NCBI GenBank assembly: GCA_050485905.1 | Contig: JBJHCH010000088.1 | Coordinates: 1-16,914 of the forward strand | Source of the DNA: JAWLCA01 sp050485905 | GTDB taxonomy: Bacteria > Pseudomonadota > Alphaproteobacteria > Rhodobacterales > Rhodobacteraceae | Reading direction: 5' to 3' | DNA length: 16,914 bases | Part shown: positions 7,518 to 13,936 of the stretch, one piece after another | Numbering within the stretch: position 1 is the stretch's first letter | How the letters are laid out: every line of letters begins with the position of its first letter | Translations under genes and position numbers: made by a program | Notes under the pieces: model-generated | Seen by the model: the letters and a program-made list of their open reading frames with translations, nothing else | Databases searched by the model: none | Told to the model about the DNA's origin: nothing

Positions 7518-8906
7518 CTATCTGGCCAGCGCGTCCAGCACCCGCGCCCAGCTTCGGATGCCCTTGTGAAAGGATTCCAGGTCGTATTTCTCGTTCGGGC
7601 TGTGGATCTGGTCGTCGTCTCGGGCAAAGCCCACCAGCATCGAATCCATCCCCAGGATCGACTTGAAATACCCCGCCACCGGGATCGACCCGCCCGACCC
7701 GATGAACGCCGCCGGCTGCGGCCATTCATCCGACAGCGCCGCCCTTGCGGCCTCGAACGCCGGATGATCCGTCGCCATCACGCTGGCGGGCGACGCCCCG
7801 TGATCCTTGAACTCGACCGAGCAATCCGGCGGCAGCATGGATTTCACATAGGCCCGGAACGCCTCGCGGATCTTCAGCGGATCCTGCTGCCCGACCAGCC
7901 GGAAACTGATCTTGGCGCTGGCCTTGGACGGCAGCACCGTCTTGAACCCGTCGCCCTGATACCCGCCGCCGATGCCGTTCACCTCGCAGGTCGGCCGCGA
8001 CCAGATCATCTCCAGCGCGCTGCGATCCTGCTCTCCCGCCGGATGCGACAGCCCCACCTCGCCCAGAAACGCCGTGTGGTCAAAGCCCAGCCCCTCCCAC
8101 TGCGCCCGGATATCCTCGGCCAGTTCCGGCACGTCGTCATAGAAACCGGGCACCGTCACCCGCCCCTGATCGTCATGCAGCCCGGCGATGATCTTTGCCA
8201 GCACCCGGATCGGGTTGATCGCCGCCCCGCCGAAGCCGCCCGAATGCAGATCCTTGTCCGGCCCGGTGATCGTCAGTTCCTCGCCCAGCAGCCCGCGCAG
8301 CATGGTCACGATCCCCGGCGTGTCATGGCCGAACAGCCCGGTGTCGCAGATCAACGCCACGTCGGATTTCAACTCGTCGCCATGTTCCTTCAGGAACGGG
8401 ACCAGGCTGGGAGAGCCGGATTCCTCCTCGCCCTCGAAGAAGAAGGTGATCGGCACCGGCAGGCTGCCGTGCACCGCGATCCACGCCCGGCAGGCTTCGA
8501 CAAATGTCATCAACTGCCCCTTGTCGTCCGACGACCCCCGGCCGCGGATGACCTTGCCCTTCGCCGTATCCTCGATGGCCGGATCGAACGGGTCGCGGTC
8601 CCACAGGTTCAGCGGATCGACCGGCTGCACGTCATAATGCCCGTAAAGCAGCAGATGCGGCCCGTCGCCCCCCGCCGACTTGCCCACCACCATCGGATGC
8701 CCCGGCGTCGCCCGCGCCGAGGCGTCGATGCCCAGCGATGCCAGATCCGCCACCAGCCACTCCGCCGCCGCGCGGCACTGATCCTTGTAGGCCGGATCGG
8801 TAGAGATCGACGGGATGCGCAGCAATTCCATCAGCCGTGCGGTCGCGGCCTCCAGATCGGCGTCGATACGGTCCAGCACGGGATGCAGGCGGGGATTGGC
8901 GGGCAT
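7518..8906 (-). CDS. M20-family metallodipeptidase/deacylase (dipeptidase)
   Basis: Cytosolic zinc peptidase of the M20 family, closest in pattern to the CNDP-type dipeptidases (462 aa). Metal-site residues are complete: H90 and D92 in GHYDVQP, the bridging D127 in SSDDKG, the general base E161 with E162 in GEEESGS, D188 in CDTG and H435 near IHSPNEKY. The dimerisation-domain segment DLHSGGFGG gives H221, known in the family to complete the active site of the partner subunit. No signal peptide is seen. The ATG at 8906 has AAAAGGAG 6 nt upstream. It stands alone, convergent with holC and divergent from hemA. The substrate cannot be read from sequence; many relatives are simply annotated as dipeptidase. 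Assignment to the family is firm, and specificity is unknown. Confidence 0.92.
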   Translation of the reverse strand: MPANPRLHPVLDRIDADLEAATARLMELLRIPSISTDPAYKDQCRAAAEWLVADLASLGIDASARATPGHPMVVGKSAGGDGPHLLLYGHYDVQPVDPLNLWDRDPFDPAIEDTAKGKVIRGRGSSDDKGQLMTFVEACRAWIAVHGSLPVPITFFFEGEEESGSPSLVPFLKEHGDELKSDVALICDTGLFGHDTPGIVTMLRGLLGEELTITGPDKDLHSGGFGGAAINPIRVLAKIIAGLHDDQGRVTVPGFYDDVPELAEDIRAQWEGLGFDHTAFLGEVGLSHPAGEQDRSALEMIWSRPTCEVNGIGGGYQGDGFKTVLPSKASAKISFRLVGQQDPLKIREAFRAYVKSMLPPDCSVEFKDHGASPASVMATDHPAFEAARAALSDEWPQPAAFIGSGGSIPVAGYFKSILGMDSMLVGFARDDDQIHSPNEKYDLESFHKGIRSWARVLDALAR

Positions 8907-8928
8907 GACACACTCCTTTTCGGGCGCG

Positions 8929-8956
8929 ACCCTAGCAGCCCTGCCGGCGCTGTCCA
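8929..8956 (-). promoter_or_regulatory. Candidate sigma70-type promoter for the M20 dipeptidase gene
   Basis: On the minus strand TGGACA (8956-8951, five of six matches to TTGACA) and TAGGGT (8934-8929, three of six) are 16 nt apart. This would start transcription a few bases after 8929, just ahead of the AAAAGGAG ribosome-binding site at 8920-8913. A leader that short is tight, so the call is tentative. Confidence 0.35.
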
Positions 8957-8979
8957 GACGCGCGCCGGGCCGGATCGAA

Positions 8980-9008
8980 TTGACCGCGATGCCGACGCAG
9001 GGTACCCT
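8980..9008 (+). promoter_or_regulatory. Candidate sigma70-type promoter upstream of hemA
   Basis: TTGACC (8980-8985, five of six consensus matches) is followed after 17 nt by TACCCT (9003-9008, three of six, including the key T, A and final T). A transcript would start near 9015 and have a leader of about 110 nt. The FNR-like box lies downstream of this start, so either this promoter is repressed by FNR or a second, less obvious promoter serves activation. A weaker pair (TTGGGG, 16 nt, TATCGG at 9031-9036) is also present. Confidence 0.45.
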
Positions 9009-9045
9009 TTGGGGGCGACAATTTGGACCCTATCGGTGCCGGCCC

Positions 9046-9059
9046 CTGATCCATATCAA
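9046..9059. promoter_or_regulatory. FNR/FnrL-type binding site in the hemA leader
   Basis: CTGAT-CCAT-ATCAA matches the FNR consensus TTGAT-N4-ATCAA at nine of ten defined positions; only the first base differs. Its centre is about 74 nt upstream of the hemA start codon. In Rhodobacter sphaeroides hemA is a known FnrL target, so the position is meaningful. That it responds to oxygen here is inference. Confidence 0.7.
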
Positions 9060-9126
9060 GGCGTCGGCCCGGCCGTCATGGCAGCCGAGCCTGACCGCAC
9101 CCAGCGGAACGCCAGGGAGAGACGAT

Positions 9127-10350
9127 TTGACTTACGACGCCGCGCTGCAATCCGCCCTCGACCGCCTGCACGAAGAAGGCCGCTACCGCACCTTCATCGA
9201 TATCGAGCGGCATTGCGGCGCCTTCCCCCGCGCCACCTGGCGCCGCCCCGACGGCACGACGCGCGAGATCACCGTCTGGTGCGGCAACGACTATCTGGGC
9301 ATGGGCCAACACCCGGCCGTCCTTGCCGCGATGCACGAAGCGATCGACACCTCCGGCGCGGGCTCGGGCGGAACGCGCAACATCTCTGGCACCACGGTCC
9401 ACCACAAGCGGCTGGAGGCAGAGATTGCCGACCTGCACGGGAAGGAGGCGGCGCTGCTGTTCACCTCGGCCTACATCGCCAACGACGCCACGCTTTCCAC
9501 CCTGCCACGGCTCTTTCCCGGCCTGATCATCTATTCCGACGCACTCAACCACGCGTCGATGATCGAGGGGGTGCGCCGCAACGGTGGCGCCAAGCGGATC
9601 TTCCGCCACAATGACGTCGCCCACCTGCGCGCCCTGCTGGAAGCCGACGATCCGGCCGCGCCAAAGCTCATCGCGTTCGAGAGCGTCTATTCCATGGACG
9701 GCGACTTCGGCCCCATCGCCGAGATCTGCGATCTCGCGCAGGAGTTTGGCGCGCTGACCTATATCGACGAGGTGCATGCCGTGGGCATGTATGGCCCGCG
9801 CGGGGCAGGGGTGGCGGAGCGTGACGGGCTGATGGGTCGGCTGGATATCATCAACGGCACTCTGGCCAAGGCCTATGGCGTCGCGGGGGGCTATATCGCC
9901 GCCAGCGCGCGGATGGTGGATGCGATCCGGTCCTACGCGCCGGGGTTCATCTTCACCACCTCGCTACCACCTGCGGTTGCATCCGCTGCCGCTGCGTCAA
10001 TCCGCCACCTGAAGACCGATCAGGCCCTGCGCGACCTGCATCAGGCCCGTGCAGCGGCGCTGAAACTGCGCCTGCGCGGCCTTGGCCTGCCGATCATCGA
10101 CCACGGCAGCCACATCGTTCCTGTGCATGTGGGCGACCCGGTCCACTGCAAGCAATTGTCCGACATGCTGCTTGAAGATTTCGGAATCTATGTGCAGCCG
10201 ATCAATTTTCCCACGGTTCCGCGGGGCACCGAGCGGCTGCGATTCACCCCCTCGCCGGTGCATGACGGTCCGATGATGGATGAATTGATACGCGCAATGG
10301 ATTGTCTTTGGTCGCATTGTGCGCTGAATCGCGCCGAACTGTCCGCGTGA
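9127..10350 (+). CDS. hemA: 5-Aminolevulinate synthase (C4/Shemin pathway)
   Basis: PLP enzyme condensing glycine with succinyl-CoA to 5-aminolevulinate, the first step of heme and (bacterio)chlorophyll synthesis in alphaproteobacteria. The 407-aa length equals that of Rhodobacter HemA. Recognisable blocks include GRYRTFIDIER (18-28), WCGNDYLGMGQHP (51-63), GSGGTRNISGT (79-89), YIDEVHAVGMYGPRG (212-226) and the C-terminal YVQPINFPTVPRGTERLRFTPSP. Catalytic residues fall at the numbers used for the R. capsulatus enzyme: H142, D214, H217 and the PLP lysine K248. The motif around the lysine reads TLAKAYG rather than the more usual TLGKAYG. The start is TTG at 9127: it gives exactly the family N-terminus and AGGGAG (9114-9119) is 7 nt upstream. 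The open frame extends to 8815, but that part overlaps the M20 gene antisense. An FNR-type box lies upstream. No CP-type heme-regulatory motif is seen. Confidence 0.96.
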   Translation: MTYDAALQSALDRLHEEGRYRTFIDIERHCGAFPRATWRRPDGTTREITVWCGNDYLGMGQHPAVLAAMHEAIDTSGAGSGGTRNISGTTVHHKRLEAEIADLHGKEAALLFTSAYIANDATLSTLPRLFPGLIIYSDALNHASMIEGVRRNGGAKRIFRHNDVAHLRALLEADDPAAPKLIAFESVYSMDGDFGPIAEICDLAQEFGALTYIDEVHAVGMYGPRGAGVAERDGLMGRLDIINGTLAKAYGVAGGYIAASARMVDAIRSYAPGFIFTTSLPPAVASAAAASIRHLKTDQALRDLHQARAAALKLRLRGLGLPIIDHGSHIVPVHVGDPVHCKQLSDMLLEDFGIYVQPINFPTVPRGTERLRFTPSPVHDGPMMDELIRAMDCLWSHCALNRAELSA

Positions 10351-10382
10351 CGTCCAAGACGGGTGCATTGCGGGTTGCGCTG

Positions 10383-10391
10383 TGCTACCTT
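10383..10391 (+). promoter_or_regulatory. Candidate extended -10 promoter for the HTH/DUF4115 gene
   Basis: The 112-bp gap after hemA contains TGC-TACCTT, an extended -10-like element resembling the hemA -10 (TACCCT). No convincing -35 lies 16-18 nt upstream. No terminator is visible after hemA, so read-through from hemA is also possible. Confidence 0.3.
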
Positions 10392-10462
10392 TGGATGAAT
10401 AGGGAATGGGGCGAGTCGCAGGCAACGCCCCCCGGTTTGGCGGGACAGAGAAGAGGCAGGGC

Positions 10463-11635
10463 ATGACCGGGCGAAGGGATCAACCTTCGACGCAGGGAGC
10501 GGTAAAACCAAAGGGTTTTGACGATTTCGACGTGCGTCTGGGCGACCTGATGCGCGGAGAGCGTGCCACCCTCGGAAAATCCCTGCTCGACGTTCAGCGC
10601 GAATTGAAGATCAAGGCGACTCAGATCGCGGCGATCGAGAATTGCGATGTCTCCGCCTTTGAAACCCAGGGATTCATCGCCGGATATGTCCGCTCCTATG
10701 CCCGTTACCTGGGGATGGACCCGGAATGGGCCTATGCGACGTTCTGCGAAGAGGCCGGCTTTCGCACTGCCCACGGCATGTCGCCCGCCGCCTCGGCGCC
10801 GCGTCCGGGCCTCGCCAAGACCTCCCGCCGCAGGGGCGATCCCTCCGACCCGCTCGCCAATCCCCGCGCCAGCTTCGTGCCGCGGGGTGAAAGCACGTTC
10901 TCGCGGATCGAACCCGGCGCGCTGGGTTCCATGCTGGTGCTGGCTGCGCTGACCGGGGCGATTGCCTTCGGCGGCTGGACCGTGCTGCAGGAAGTGCAGC
11001 GCGTGCAGCTTGCCCCGGTGGACACGCCACCCTCGGGCGTCGTCGCCACGCTTGACCCGCTGGCTGGCGCCTCGCCGCTGCCAGAGGTTGCGGCCATCGA
11101 TTCGGGCCTGACCCTGCCGTCGCCAGAGGCACTGGACCGGCTCTATCGCCCGCAGGCGCTGGACGTTCCGGTGATGGTGTCGCGTGACGGCCCGATTGCC
11201 GCCATCGACCCGCGCCGTACCGGGATGATGCCCGGCGACCGCATCGGCGCGTCTGATCTGGATGAGCCTGTGCCCGATCCGGCCGCGATCCAGGTGGTCG
11301 AGGCTGGCCCCCCGGTGGTGGAAATCTTCGCCGTGCGCCCGGCATGGGTGCGGGTGCAGGCCGCCGACGGCACCACCTTGTTCGAGAAGATCCTCGATTC
11401 GAACGAACGCTACGTCGTCCCCGCGATGGAGGAACCGCCGGTCCTGCGCGCAGGCAACTCCGGCTCGGTCTATTTCCTCGTGAACGGAGAGACGTTTGGC
11501 CCCTCGGCCCCCGGCGCACAGATCGCGCGCAACGTGGTGCTGTCGGCCGAATCGCTGACCGAGGTCTATGAGGTCGCGGATACCAGCCGCGACTCCGATC
11601 TCGCCCGCTTCGTGGTGGCCCTGGCCGAGGATTGA
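10463..11635 (+). CDS. RodZ-like membrane protein: cytoplasmic helix-turn-helix, one membrane segment, periplasmic DUF4115 domain
   Basis: A 390-aa single-pass protein with the domain order of RodZ. An Xre-type HTH lies at about 24-95 (LGDLMRGERATLGKSLLDVQRELKIKA split over 26-52, IAGYVRSYARYLGMDP at 72-86). A basic linker follows, then one hydrophobic segment at about 153-174 (SMLVLAALTGAIAFGG), a long Pro/Ala/Asp-rich periplasmic linker, and a beta-rich DUF4115 domain at about 285-362 (VRPAWVRVQAADGTTLFEKIL, then VYFLVNGETFGP). In E. coli RodZ links MreB to the cell-wall elongation machine; this alphaproteobacterial version is probably related, but whether it does that job is inference. The ATG at 10463 is chosen because relatives start near xGRR...PKGFDDFD; an in-frame ATG at 10406 would add 19 unlikely residues. 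Purine-rich AAGAGGCAGGG upstream serves as ribosome-binding site. ispG follows after 105 bp. Confidence 0.82.
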   Translation: MTGRRDQPSTQGAVKPKGFDDFDVRLGDLMRGERATLGKSLLDVQRELKIKATQIAAIENCDVSAFETQGFIAGYVRSYARYLGMDPEWAYATFCEEAGFRTAHGMSPAASAPRPGLAKTSRRRGDPSDPLANPRASFVPRGESTFSRIEPGALGSMLVLAALTGAIAFGGWTVLQEVQRVQLAPVDTPPSGVVATLDPLAGASPLPEVAAIDSGLTLPSPEALDRLYRPQALDVPVMVSRDGPIAAIDPRRTGMMPGDRIGASDLDEPVPDPAAIQVVEAGPPVVEIFAVRPAWVRVQAADGTTLFEKILDSNERYVVPAMEEPPVLRAGNSGSVYFLVNGETFGPSAPGAQIARNVVLSAESLTEVYEVADTSRDSDLARFVVALAED

Positions 11636-11682
11636 CGCCCGCCGCTCCCCGCCGCCGGCGTCATCCTCTTCCCTCTCTGCTG

Positions 11683-11711
11683 TTGCCGACCGCCCCGCCG
11701 GGGCCTATCCT
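11683..11711 (+). promoter_or_regulatory. Candidate sigma70-type promoter for ispG
   Basis: TTGCCG (11683-11688, four of six matches) and TATCCT (11706-11711, four of six) are 17 nt apart. The predicted start near 11718 leaves a leader of roughly 23 nt before the ATG. A GC-rich CCCC-gcc-GGGG repeat falls in the spacer. The ribosome-binding site would have to be AGGA (11724-11727), unusually far (13 nt) from the ATG. Confidence 0.5.
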
Positions 11712-11740
11712 GCGGCCGAACGCAGGAACCGGGTTTCCCC

Positions 11741-12868
11741 ATGTCGCTGAACCACATCCGCCCCTGGCGCAACATCTATCGCCGGAAATCGCGCCAGATC
11801 ATGGTCGGGTCGGTCCCGGTCGGGGGTGACGCGCCGATCACCGTCCAGACCATGACCAACACCGACACGTCGGACGTGCGCGCCACGATAGATCAGGTGC
11901 TGCGCTGCGCCGAGGCCGGGGCGGATATCGTCCGCATCTCCACCCCAGACGAATCCTCGACCCGCGCGCTGAGGGAAATCGTCGCCGAAAGCCCGGTGCC
12001 GATCGTGGCCGACATCCATTTCCACTACAAGCGCGCGATCGAGGCGGCAGAGGCGGGTGCGGCCTGCCTGCGGATCAACCCCGGCAACATCGGCAGCGCC
12101 GAACGGGTGCGCGAGGTGGTGAAGGCGGCACGCGATCACGGCTGTTCCATCCGCATCGGCGTGAACGCCGGCAGCCTTGAAAAGCACCTGCTGGAAAAAT
12201 ACGCCGAGCCCTGCCCGGATGCGATGGTCGAAAGCGGCCTCGATCACATCAAGCTCTTGCAGGACAACGACTTTCACGAATTCAAGATCTCCTGCAAGGC
12301 GTCCGACGTCTTCCTCGCCGCCGCCGCCTACCAGCAACTGGCCGAGGCGACGGATGCCCCGATCCACCTTGGCATCACCGAGGCCGGGGGCCTGGTCAGC
12401 GGCACGGTCAAATCCGCCATCGGCCTCGGCAACCTGCTCTGGATGGGCATCGGCGACACGATCCGCGTCAGCCTCAGCGCCGATCCGGTCGAAGAGGTGA
12501 AGGTCGGCTACGAGATCCTCAAATCCCTCGGCCTGCGGCACCGGGGCGTCAACGTCATCTCCTGCCCCTCCTGCGCGCGGCAGGGCTTCGACGTGATCCG
12601 CACGGTCGAGGCGCTGGAAAAACGGCTGGAGCATATCAAGACGCCGATGTCACTATCCATCATCGGCTGCGTGGTGAACGGCCCGGGCGAAGCGCTGATG
12701 ACCGACATCGGCTTCACCGGCGGCGGCGCAGGCTCGGGCATGGTCTATCTGGCGGGCAAGCAAAGCCACAAGCTGTCGAACGACCAGATGATCGACCATA
12801 TCGTCGAACAGGTGGAGCGAAAGGCGGCCGAGATCGAGGCCGCGGCGGCCGTCGAAGCGGCCGAATAG
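11741..12868 (+). CDS. ispG: 4-Hydroxy-3-methylbut-2-enyl diphosphate synthase (IspG/GcpE)
   Basis: Iron-sulfur enzyme of the MEP pathway that reduces the cyclic diphosphate MEcPP to HMBPP, upstream of IspH; products feed quinones, carotenoids and the undecaprenyl lipid carriers. The 375-aa length matches the short (E. coli-type) form. A TIM-barrel N-terminal domain begins near RKSRQIMVGSVPVGGDAPITVQ (16-37) and holds ADIHFHYK (90-97) and RINPGNIGS (111-119). The [4Fe-4S] ligands are C275 and C278 (SCPSCAR), C310 (IIGCVVNGPGEA) and E317, each five positions after the E. coli equivalents (C270, C273, C305, E312). An Ala/Glu-rich tail ends the protein. The ATG at 11741 gives the family N-terminus, although the Shine-Dalgarno (AGGA) is distant. 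It is probably transcribed from its own promoter in the preceding gap. Confidence 0.96.
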   Translation: MSLNHIRPWRNIYRRKSRQIMVGSVPVGGDAPITVQTMTNTDTSDVRATIDQVLRCAEAGADIVRISTPDESSTRALREIVAESPVPIVADIHFHYKRAIEAAEAGAACLRINPGNIGSAERVREVVKAARDHGCSIRIGVNAGSLEKHLLEKYAEPCPDAMVESGLDHIKLLQDNDFHEFKISCKASDVFLAAAAYQQLAEATDAPIHLGITEAGGLVSGTVKSAIGLGNLLWMGIGDTIRVSLSADPVEEVKVGYEILKSLGLRHRGVNVISCPSCARQGFDVIRTVEALEKRLEHIKTPMSLSIIGCVVNGPGEALMTDIGFTGGGAGSGMVYLAGKQSHKLSNDQMIDHIVEQVERKAAEIEAAAAVEAAE

Positions 12869-12869
12869 G

Positions 12870-12945
12870 GCGTGGACAGGTTGATTTTCAGTTAACGAAA
12901 AATGCGAAATCGTTTCAGATCAACGGGTTGAGATTCTGTCCACGC
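12870..12945. repeat. Nested inverted repeats in the ispG/dsbA-like convergent gap (terminator-like)
   Basis: GCGTGGACAG (12870-12879) is perfectly repeated in inverse as CTGTCCACGC (12936-12945). Inside lie two more complementary pairs in order: GTTGAT/ATCAAC (12880-12885 and 12919-12924) and AACGA/TCGTT (12894-12898 and 12910-12914). The loop is AT-rich, unlike the flanks. The outer arm starts two bases after the ispG stop. The location between two convergent stops suggests transcription termination or processing, but no clean U-tract follows the outer stem. Confidence 0.6.
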
Positions 12946-12952
12946 GTGGACA
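12937..12952. repeat. Perfect 16-bp palindrome TGTCCACGCGTGGACA
   Basis: The sequence reads the same on both strands over all 16 bases and ends one base before the stop codon of the DsbA-like gene. Its half-site CGTGGACA also occurs at 12871-12878, so the 85-bp gap contains three copies of the octamer. It overlaps the right arm of the larger inverted repeat, so the two structures are mutually exclusive alternatives. Confidence 0.85.
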
Positions 12953-12953
12953 C

Positions 12954-13709
12954 TCAGCCCTCCGAGCCGCGCACCACGTCCACCAGTTCCATCATCCCGT
13001 CAATCGGCAGATAGCCCCGCACCATCATGTCGCCCATGATGAACGTGGGCGTCCCGCTGATCCTCAGCCGCTCCGCCAGCTGCCGGTTCTCGCGCAGAAT
13101 GTCCGTCACCGCCGGCTCATTCATCCGGGTGATCAGCGCCCCCGCCTCATGCCCCAGCTCCTCCGCCAGCCGCTCCAGCGCCGGCAGGGTCACGTCGCCC
13201 CGAAAGGTGATCAGCGCGTCATGGGCTTCCTTGTAGGCGTCCTCGCCATGCAACTGCTGAACCGCGACGGCAAAGCGGCTGGCCAGTTCCGACTGCTCGC
13301 CCAGGATCGGAAACTCTTTCATGATCAGCCGCACGTCGCCGTCGATTGACAGAAGCTGCTCCACCTCCGGATGCGCCCGCCGGCAGAAACCACAGCGATA
13401 ATCCACGAACTCCACGATGGTCACGTCGCCATCCGGGTTGCCGCCGACCCAGGAATGCCCGTCATCATAGATCGCATCCGCATGGGTGCGGATCAGCGCC
13501 GCGTCGTTCTCGGTCTCCATCGCCGCCTGCCGCTGCTCCAGCACGCCGATGGCCTCAATCAGAACCTCGGGGTTCTCCATCAGATACTCGCGCACCGCCT
13601 CGCCGAACGCGTCACGTTCGGCATCGGTCATCGCCGACAGATCAAGCGCCACAGCCGGCGCGGCAGCAAGGCCGGCAATCAGGCCGAGGGCGAGGGGCAG
13701 GCGGGTCAT
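12954..13709 (-). CDS. DsbA-family/ScsC-like periplasmic thiol-disulfide oxidoreductase
   Basis: Periplasmic thioredoxin-fold protein (251 aa) that makes or rearranges disulfides in exported proteins. A signal peptide (MTRLPLALGLIAGLAAAPAVA) is followed by an alpha-helical segment at about 30-70 (AVREYLMENPEVLIEAIGVLEQRQ), the pattern of the ScsC/Com1 N-terminal domain that oligomerises some relatives. The thioredoxin fold then starts at VTIVEFVDYRCGFC, with the active pair C106-G-F-C109. The cis-proline loop is SGTPTF (P221). These are the only two cysteines. Both oxidase and isomerase functions exist in this family; the N-terminal domain leans towards a ScsC-like isomerase, but that is inference. 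The ATG at 13709 has AGGAG 6 nt upstream. It is divergent from the PBP1A gene and convergent with ispG. Confidence 0.88.
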   Translation of the reverse strand: MTRLPLALGLIAGLAAAPAVALDLSAMTDAERDAFGEAVREYLMENPEVLIEAIGVLEQRQAAMETENDAALIRTHADAIYDDGHSWVGGNPDGDVTIVEFVDYRCGFCRRAHPEVEQLLSIDGDVRLIMKEFPILGEQSELASRFAVAVQQLHGEDAYKEAHDALITFRGDVTLPALERLAEELGHEAGALITRMNEPAVTDILRENRQLAERLRISGTPTFIMGDMMVRGYLPIDGMMELVDVVRGSEG

Positions 13710-13790
13710 GGCAATCTCCTGTCAGCGTGGCGCGGACAATCGCAGATATCGCGCCCGAGACAAGGGGCGGGAGCCGCGTTCACGCGCGCT

Positions 13791-13815
13791 TGACCCGCCA
13801 TCGGCGCGCGGGTCA
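13791..13815. repeat. Inverted repeat TGACCCGC-N9-GCGGGTCA in the dsbA-like/PBP1A intergenic region
   Basis: Eight perfectly paired bases on each side of a 9-nt spacer, in the 227-bp divergent gap and about 80 bp upstream of the DsbA-like start. There is no T-tract, so it is operator-like rather than terminator-like. No regulator is recognised. The surrounding 13710-13881 otherwise holds only the AGGAG of the DsbA-like gene, a weak minus-strand promoter candidate (TTGTCT, 16 nt, GATTGT) and the palindrome listed next. Confidence 0.5.
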
Positions 13816-13847
13816 GGCCGCATGCTCCGCCAATCGTGACTGCGGGA

Positions 13848-13864
13848 CGGCGGGAATCCCGCCG
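13848..13864. repeat. Palindrome CGGCGGGAATCCCGCCG upstream of the PBP1A promoter
   Basis: Eight bases on each side are perfectly complementary around one central A. It ends 17 bases before the -35 of the PBP1A promoter (13882). It could be a regulator site or simply a GC-rich hairpin; no known consensus is recognised. Confidence 0.5.
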
Positions 13865-13881
13865 CGACGGTGGCAAGCGTT

Positions 13882-13910
13882 TTGACCGGGACCGGCAGGC
13901 GGCGTATATG
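13882..13910 (+). promoter_or_regulatory. Sigma70-type promoter of the PBP1A gene
   Basis: TTGACC (13882-13887, five of six) and TATATG (13905-13910, four of six with TATA intact) are exactly 17 nt apart, the best promoter match in the window. Transcription would begin near 13917, leaving a leader of about 20 nt that just includes the GGGGAA ribosome-binding site (13925-13930). Confidence 0.65.
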
Positions 13911-13936
13911 TCGGATGTGAAAGTGGGGAAAATCCA

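Noticed and set aside
7467..9614. A 715-codon open frame on the plus strand across the M20 gene and the start of hemA
   Set aside because: It is antisense to the M20 dipeptidase with its full metal site and out of frame with hemA; no domain is recognisable.
12889..12936. Single TTAAC and GATTC motifs in the ispG downstream gap as CtrA or CcrM sites
   Set aside because: Only one half of the CtrA motif is present, and a single GANTC is expected by chance; the position after gene ends is not regulatory.
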